A stretch of 19,889 nucleotides of DNA from Lachnospiraceae bacterium. GTDB lineage: Bacteria > Bacillota_A > Clostridia > Lachnospirales > Lachnospiraceae. A model generated the notes under the pieces. That model was not told the DNA's origin. It ran no database searches and was given only the letters and a program-made list of their open reading frames with translations. Shown here one piece after another: positions 16,157 through 19,889 of the stretch; the first letter of the stretch is position 1; each line of letters opens with the position of its first letter. The stretch spans positions 1 through 19,889 of the forward strand of contig JAGATU010000090.1 of assembly GCA_017621115.1 (NCBI GenBank). The letters run 5' to 3'. Made by a program: the position numbers and the translations under genes.

Positions 16157-17329
16157 TTATGCAAATACTTCTGCCATCTGCTCCAATGCTTTTTTAAGTG
16201 TCGCTCTCGGGCAGGCAATATTCACTCTTTCAAACATAGCCCCCTCTTCGCCAAAAGTCACTCCCTCATCGGTCCAAACCTTTGCTTCAAAGTGCATTTT
16301 CTGTTCCAATTCCTCTACCGTTATATCGTATGCCGAAAAATCCAGCCACACAAGATACGTTCCTTCCGGTTCAATTAAGCGTACTTTCGGCAGATTCTTT
16401 TGCAAAAATTCACGCAGAAAATCCAGATTCCCAAGCAGATATTCCTTTAACTCATCCATCCACTGCCCACCTTTTTCGTAAGCCGCCCTGCCGGCAACAA
16501 GTGCCAATGTCCCCGATTCGTCATACGGAATCTTCATCAGTTCCTTATGAAATGCCTCACGCATATTCTCATCCGGAATAAAAATATGGGATAACTGCAA
16601 TCCGGCCAAATTAAAACTTTTACTCGGAGCCGTACATACAACAATTCGCTCCGAATAATCTTCTGCCACCACAGGTAACATTGTATGCTCATATCCCGGA
16701 TATACAAAATCACAATGAATCTCGTCGCTGATAATCAGTACATTATGACGTTTGCAAATAGCAACTACTTCCCTCAGTTCTTCCTTTGTCCAGACACGGC
16801 CGACCGGATTGTGCGGGCTGCAGAGAATGAACATTTTCACATGATTGTCAATAATCTTGCGCTCCATATCTGCAAAATCCATCTCATAGTGTCCGTCCTT
16901 TAGAACCAATGGATTATTGATACAAACTCTGTCATTATCCTCAATCACCATTCGGAACGGATAATATACCGGTTGCTGGATTAGAACCGCATCCCCTTTC
17001 TCAGTGAATGCACGAATTGCCGTCGAAATCGCAAATACTACTCCGGGCGTTTTTATAATCCACTCACCCTTAGCATACTTCCAACCAAGACGCTTACGAA
17101 ACCAGTTTGCAACAACCTCATAATATTCGTCTTTCGGCACAGAATACCCGAAAATCCCATGGTTAATGCTCTCATGCATGGCATCGAGAATCTCAGGCGC
17201 TGTCTGAAAATCCATATCGGCCACCCACATCGGAAGGATATCCGCGGGCCGCTCCCACTTTTCTGCACAATCGTATTTAAGCGAATTGGTATTATATCTG
17301 TTAATCACCTTATCAAAATCGTATTTCAT
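16157..17329 (-). CDS. PatB/MalY-type PLP-dependent C-S lyase (cystathionine beta-lyase)
   Basis: A PLP fold-type I protein of 390 residues, the PatB/MalY branch. Members cleave cystathionine or cysteine conjugates to homocysteine, pyruvate and ammonia. Motifs are LPMWVADMDF (32-41), GIFGYSVP (58-65), SPHNPVGRVW (171-180), SDEIHCDF (201-208) and the cofactor lysine Lys237 in TAPSKSFNLAGLQ. TAGGAG precedes the ATG. It starts 9 bases after the ecfT stop, so it is in one transcript with the ECF transporter genes, which hints at a link to methionine or sulphur metabolism. Some members are annotated only as aminotransferases, so the substrate is inference. Confidence 0.92.
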   Translation of the reverse strand: MKYDFDKVINRYNTNSLKYDCAEKWERPADILPMWVADMDFQTAPEILDAMHESINHGIFGYSVPKDEYYEVVANWFRKRLGWKYAKGEWIIKTPGVVFAISTAIRAFTEKGDAVLIQQPVYYPFRMVIEDNDRVCINNPLVLKDGHYEMDFADMERKIIDNHVKMFILCSPHNPVGRVWTKEELREVVAICKRHNVLIISDEIHCDFVYPGYEHTMLPVVAEDYSERIVVCTAPSKSFNLAGLQLSHIFIPDENMREAFHKELMKIPYDESGTLALVAGRAAYEKGGQWMDELKEYLLGNLDFLREFLQKNLPKVRLIEPEGTYLVWLDFSAYDITVEELEQKMHFEAKVWTDEGVTFGEEGAMFERVNIACPRATLKKALEQMAEVFA

Positions 17330-17338
17330 CAGGTTCTC

Positions 17339-18166
17339 CTACATAAACGGATTGTAGAATCGGTTACCGTCTGCAAAAGTTATTACAAGCGCAGCCACCA
17401 CAAACACAAGCAAAACCGCCAGTGTCAGATAATCATTGCGCTGTAATTTGCGTCCCGCATACCAGGTACGCTTCTTATTTTTGCCAAAGCCTCTCAGTTC
17501 CATTGCATTACTTACCACATCAATTCTGTCCATACTGGAGAAAATAAGCGGGAAGATAATGCTGCTCATTTTCTTTAGACGCTCCCACAGTGATGCCTTG
17601 GAAGACATCTCAATACCGCGTGCTTCCTGCGCATGCTTAATCTTTGTAAAATCACTCTGCACATCAGGAATATAGCGAAGCGCAATCGCCATCGAGTAGC
17701 CAACCTTATAACTTACACCGATATAGGCAAGACTTGCCGCAAACTCACTCGGATTGGTCGTTACGATAAACATTAATACCACCGGAATAACCGAAAGGTA
17801 TTTGAGCATTACGTTGAATTCGTAGAACAACTGCTCTTTTGTAATCACATAAAAATCCGTAATCCGAAACAGTTCGGTATTGGTTCCGTAGATTTTAACA
17901 CCTTCTGTCGGTGCAAGTGCAAAAATTGCAAACAAATTCAGCGCCAAGAAAATCAGGATAAACATAAATACGGTTCCGACCTGACGCCAGTCTGTCTTAG
18001 AAATTTTAAAAATCACAAAACTGCTAAGAAGCATAAAAAGCAAAACTCTTGTATCATAGGTTAACATTCCCACAACAGACCAGAGCAGGAAGAAAACAAG
18101 TTTGGTAATACCGCTGAGTCTGTGAATCCAGGTGTCTTTTTCTTCATAGGTCAAAATTCTGGCCAT
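17339..18166 (-). CDS. ECF transporter transmembrane subunit EcfT
   Basis: The membrane scaffold of an energy-coupling factor importer, joining the ATPase to a substrate-binding S component. 275 residues with about five to six hydrophobic segments (about 22-36, 38-54, 64-84, 118-136, 203-212 and 245-265). The family coupling motifs ARG (182-184) and a second LRG in AMELRGFG (221-228) are in place. The start at 18166 is 3 bases after the ecfA stop. Its GGAGGT site lies in the 3' end of that gene, so translation is coupled. The gene order fused ATPase, T, lyase suits a dedicated (group I) ECF system. Confidence 0.92.
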   Translation of the reverse strand: MARILTYEEKDTWIHRLSGITKLVFFLLWSVVGMLTYDTRVLLFMLLSSFVIFKISKTDWRQVGTVFMFILIFLALNLFAIFALAPTEGVKIYGTNTELFRITDFYVITKEQLFYEFNVMLKYLSVIPVVLMFIVTTNPSEFAASLAYIGVSYKVGYSMAIALRYIPDVQSDFTKIKHAQEARGIEMSSKASLWERLKKMSSIIFPLIFSSMDRIDVVSNAMELRGFGKNKKRTWYAGRKLQRNDYLTLAVLLVFVVAALVITFADGNRFYNPFM

Positions 18167-18169
18167 ACT

Positions 18170-19885
18170 CTAATCCACCTCCGATTCTCTTTTGTTTTTT
18201 TCGAAATAAATAAACCGGTCGGTTAAGGCCGAAGGATCATCGATTCCGCATTTTACCGCCAAATCATACAATGAAGTCTTCTTAAGATATGCTTTATCCG
18301 CAAGCGCTTCATCCGTTAATACCCTCGCAGGCGTGTCGTCTGCAAGAAGTTCACCATCTGCAATCACGACTGCCCTGTCCGTATATTCAAGCATCAGATG
18401 CATATCATGCGTAATCATAATAATCGTAATACCCTGTTCACGATTAAGCTTGCGCAAAAACTCCATAATCTCAGTGTAATGGTAATAATCCTGTCCCGCT
18501 GTCGGCTCATCCAGAATCATTACCTTCGGATTCAGCACCAGAATAGAGGCTATTGTCACACGCTTCTTCTGTCCGAAACTAAGAGCCGAAACCGGCCAGT
18601 TACGCATCTGGTAAAGACCGCAGATTTTAAGCGTCTCATTAACCCGTTCCTTAATCTCTTCCTGCGGAACACCGCGTACCACAAGTCCCAACGCCACCTC
18701 ATCAAAAATCATCGGCTTAGAAATCATCTGGTTTGGATTCTGCATGACAAGTCCGATCCTCTCGCCACGTTCCTTTATGGAAAGGGATGCCATATCTTCA
18801 CCTTCATATAAAATACGTCCCTCAACCGGATGATAAAAACCGCAAACCAGATTGGAAAGCGTTGTTTTACCGGCACCGTTTTTACCGACGATACTGAGCA
18901 TTTCGCCTTCATTTACCGTAATATTAATATTTTTCAATATCTGCTTCTTTGAATCATAGGAAAATGATACATTTTCTATTTTGAGTAATTCTTTGGCGTT
19001 CTTTTCTTTTGCAGGAAGTGTTGTTTTATCAAACCATTCCCGCACTTTTTCTTTATATGGGGACACATCCAGTTCTTCGATTTGTGAAGGATGCGTATCT
19101 TTTCTAATTTCACATCCGGCATGTTTTAATGCCGCAATATAAAGGGGCTCACGAATACCCTGTTTTACCAAAATATCCGTTGTCAGGAGTTCATCCGGCT
19201 TCATATCCGCCACAATTCTTCCTTCACCCACAACAATAATACGGTCCACATTACGATACAGGGCATCCTCCAAACGGTGCTCGATAATAATAATGGTCGT
19301 ATTGTTCTTTTTCTGAATCTCATCAATAAGAGCAATTGCTCTTTTACCCGTAGCAGGATCCAAATTGGCCAGCGGCTCGTCAAACAAAAGAATATCCACA
19401 TTGTCAACCATAACGCCTGCCATGGATACACGTTGCTTCTGCCCGCCCGAAAGTTCGGTCGGTGCATGGGATAACAAATCCGTCACATCCACTTCCTTTG
19501 CGACCTTATCTACGCGCTCAAACATTTCATCCTGCGAAACCAGGTCATTTTCCAGTGCAAAGGCAATATCCTCTCCTACGGTAAGCCCGATAAACTGTCC
19601 GTCCGTATCCTGAAGCACGGTACCTACAATTTTGGACATACCAAAAATACCCTCTTTAGACGGGTCTACACCGCCGACAAGAAGACTTCCCTTACTTTCT
19701 CCGGCATAAGAAAATGGAACCAGTCCATTGATACAATGGGCAAGTGTCGATTTGCCCGATCCGGATGGTCCCACGATAAGAACCTTCTCTCCCGGATAAA
19801 TCGAAAGATTGATATCCAGAAGAGTCGGCTCTACTTGTGCCCGATATTTAAATGAATACTCTTTAAATTCAATTATCGGATTCAT
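18170..19885 (-). CDS. ECF transporter ATPase with two fused ABC domains
   Basis: Powers vitamin or metabolite import with EcfT and an S component. The 571 residues hold two complete ABC ATPase modules in one chain. The first (about 5-240) has Walker A GPSGSGKS (39-46), signature LSGGQKQR (145-152) and Walker B ILLFDEP (165-171). The second (about 300-550) has Walker A GKNGAGKT (334-341), signature LSFGQKKR (435-442) and Walker B VMILDEP (455-461). The linker at 245-295 is poorly conserved. Fused ATPases occur in dedicated modules such as YkoD (thiamine precursor) and MtsU (methionine precursor). The ATG at 19885 is 4 bases from the window edge, so its ribosome site is unseen and a start further upstream cannot be excluded. 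Confidence 0.93.
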   Translation of the reverse strand: MNPIIEFKEYSFKYRAQVEPTLLDINLSIYPGEKVLIVGPSGSGKSTLAHCINGLVPFSYAGESKGSLLVGGVDPSKEGIFGMSKIVGTVLQDTDGQFIGLTVGEDIAFALENDLVSQDEMFERVDKVAKEVDVTDLLSHAPTELSGGQKQRVSMAGVMVDNVDILLFDEPLANLDPATGKRAIALIDEIQKKNNTTIIIIEHRLEDALYRNVDRIIVVGEGRIVADMKPDELLTTDILVKQGIREPLYIAALKHAGCEIRKDTHPSQIEELDVSPYKEKVREWFDKTTLPAKEKNAKELLKIENVSFSYDSKKQILKNINITVNEGEMLSIVGKNGAGKTTLSNLVCGFYHPVEGRILYEGEDMASLSIKERGERIGLVMQNPNQMISKPMIFDEVALGLVVRGVPQEEIKERVNETLKICGLYQMRNWPVSALSFGQKKRVTIASILVLNPKVMILDEPTAGQDYYHYTEIMEFLRKLNREQGITIIMITHDMHLMLEYTDRAVVIADGELLADDTPARVLTDEALADKAYLKKTSLYDLAVKCGIDDPSALTDRFIYFEKNKRESEVD

Positions 19886-19889
19886 GTAC

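Overview
The window looks like a chromosomal segment from a Clostridia genome, most likely Lachnospiraceae. Supporting signs are a transketolase split into N- and C-terminal genes, an Hsp33 with a CXC/CXXC zinc centre, a DUF975 membrane protein, a fused two-domain ECF ATPase, and strong AGGAGG-type ribosome sites with near-consensus sigma-A promoters. No rRNA, tRNA, CRISPR array or transposase gene was recognised. The family assignment is an inference from gene content.

Layout. Positions 1-3043 (minus strand) hold a pentose-use unit: split transketolase genes followed by an FGGY sugar kinase that runs off the left edge. The transketolase N-terminal gene carries an in-frame amber codon. Positions 3186-5187 (minus) hold guaB, encoding IMP dehydrogenase, and a small membrane protein upstream of it. 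Positions 5397-7486 hold an anchored extracytoplasmic protein (plus), dapF (minus) and a small FMN_bind-like membrane protein (plus).

Positions 7487-8154 contain no credible gene. They are filled by a very large imperfect inverted repeat with two arms of about 340 bases, lying exactly between the convergent ends of the FMN_bind-like gene and nadE. This is the most unusual feature of the window.

Positions 8155-12882 (minus) are a probable four-gene unit transcribed hisC, SAM methyltransferase, hslO (Hsp33), nadE (NAD synthetase). Positions 12945-15176 (minus) encode a 743-residue surface protein with Ig-like repeats, a C-terminal membrane anchor and a cytoplasmic tail. It is divergent from a DUF975 membrane protein (15383-16057, plus), and two near-consensus promoters lie between them. 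Positions 16157-19885 (minus) form an ECF transporter unit of fused ATPase EcfA, EcfT and a PatB/MalY C-S lyase. No substrate-binding S component is visible inside the window.

Most genes are ordinary metabolism: pentose phosphate interconversion, guanine nucleotide, lysine/peptidoglycan, NAD and histidine synthesis. The points that deserve follow-up are the giant palindrome, the amber-interrupted transketolase, the surface protein with its shared regulatory region, and the ECF-PatB pairing.
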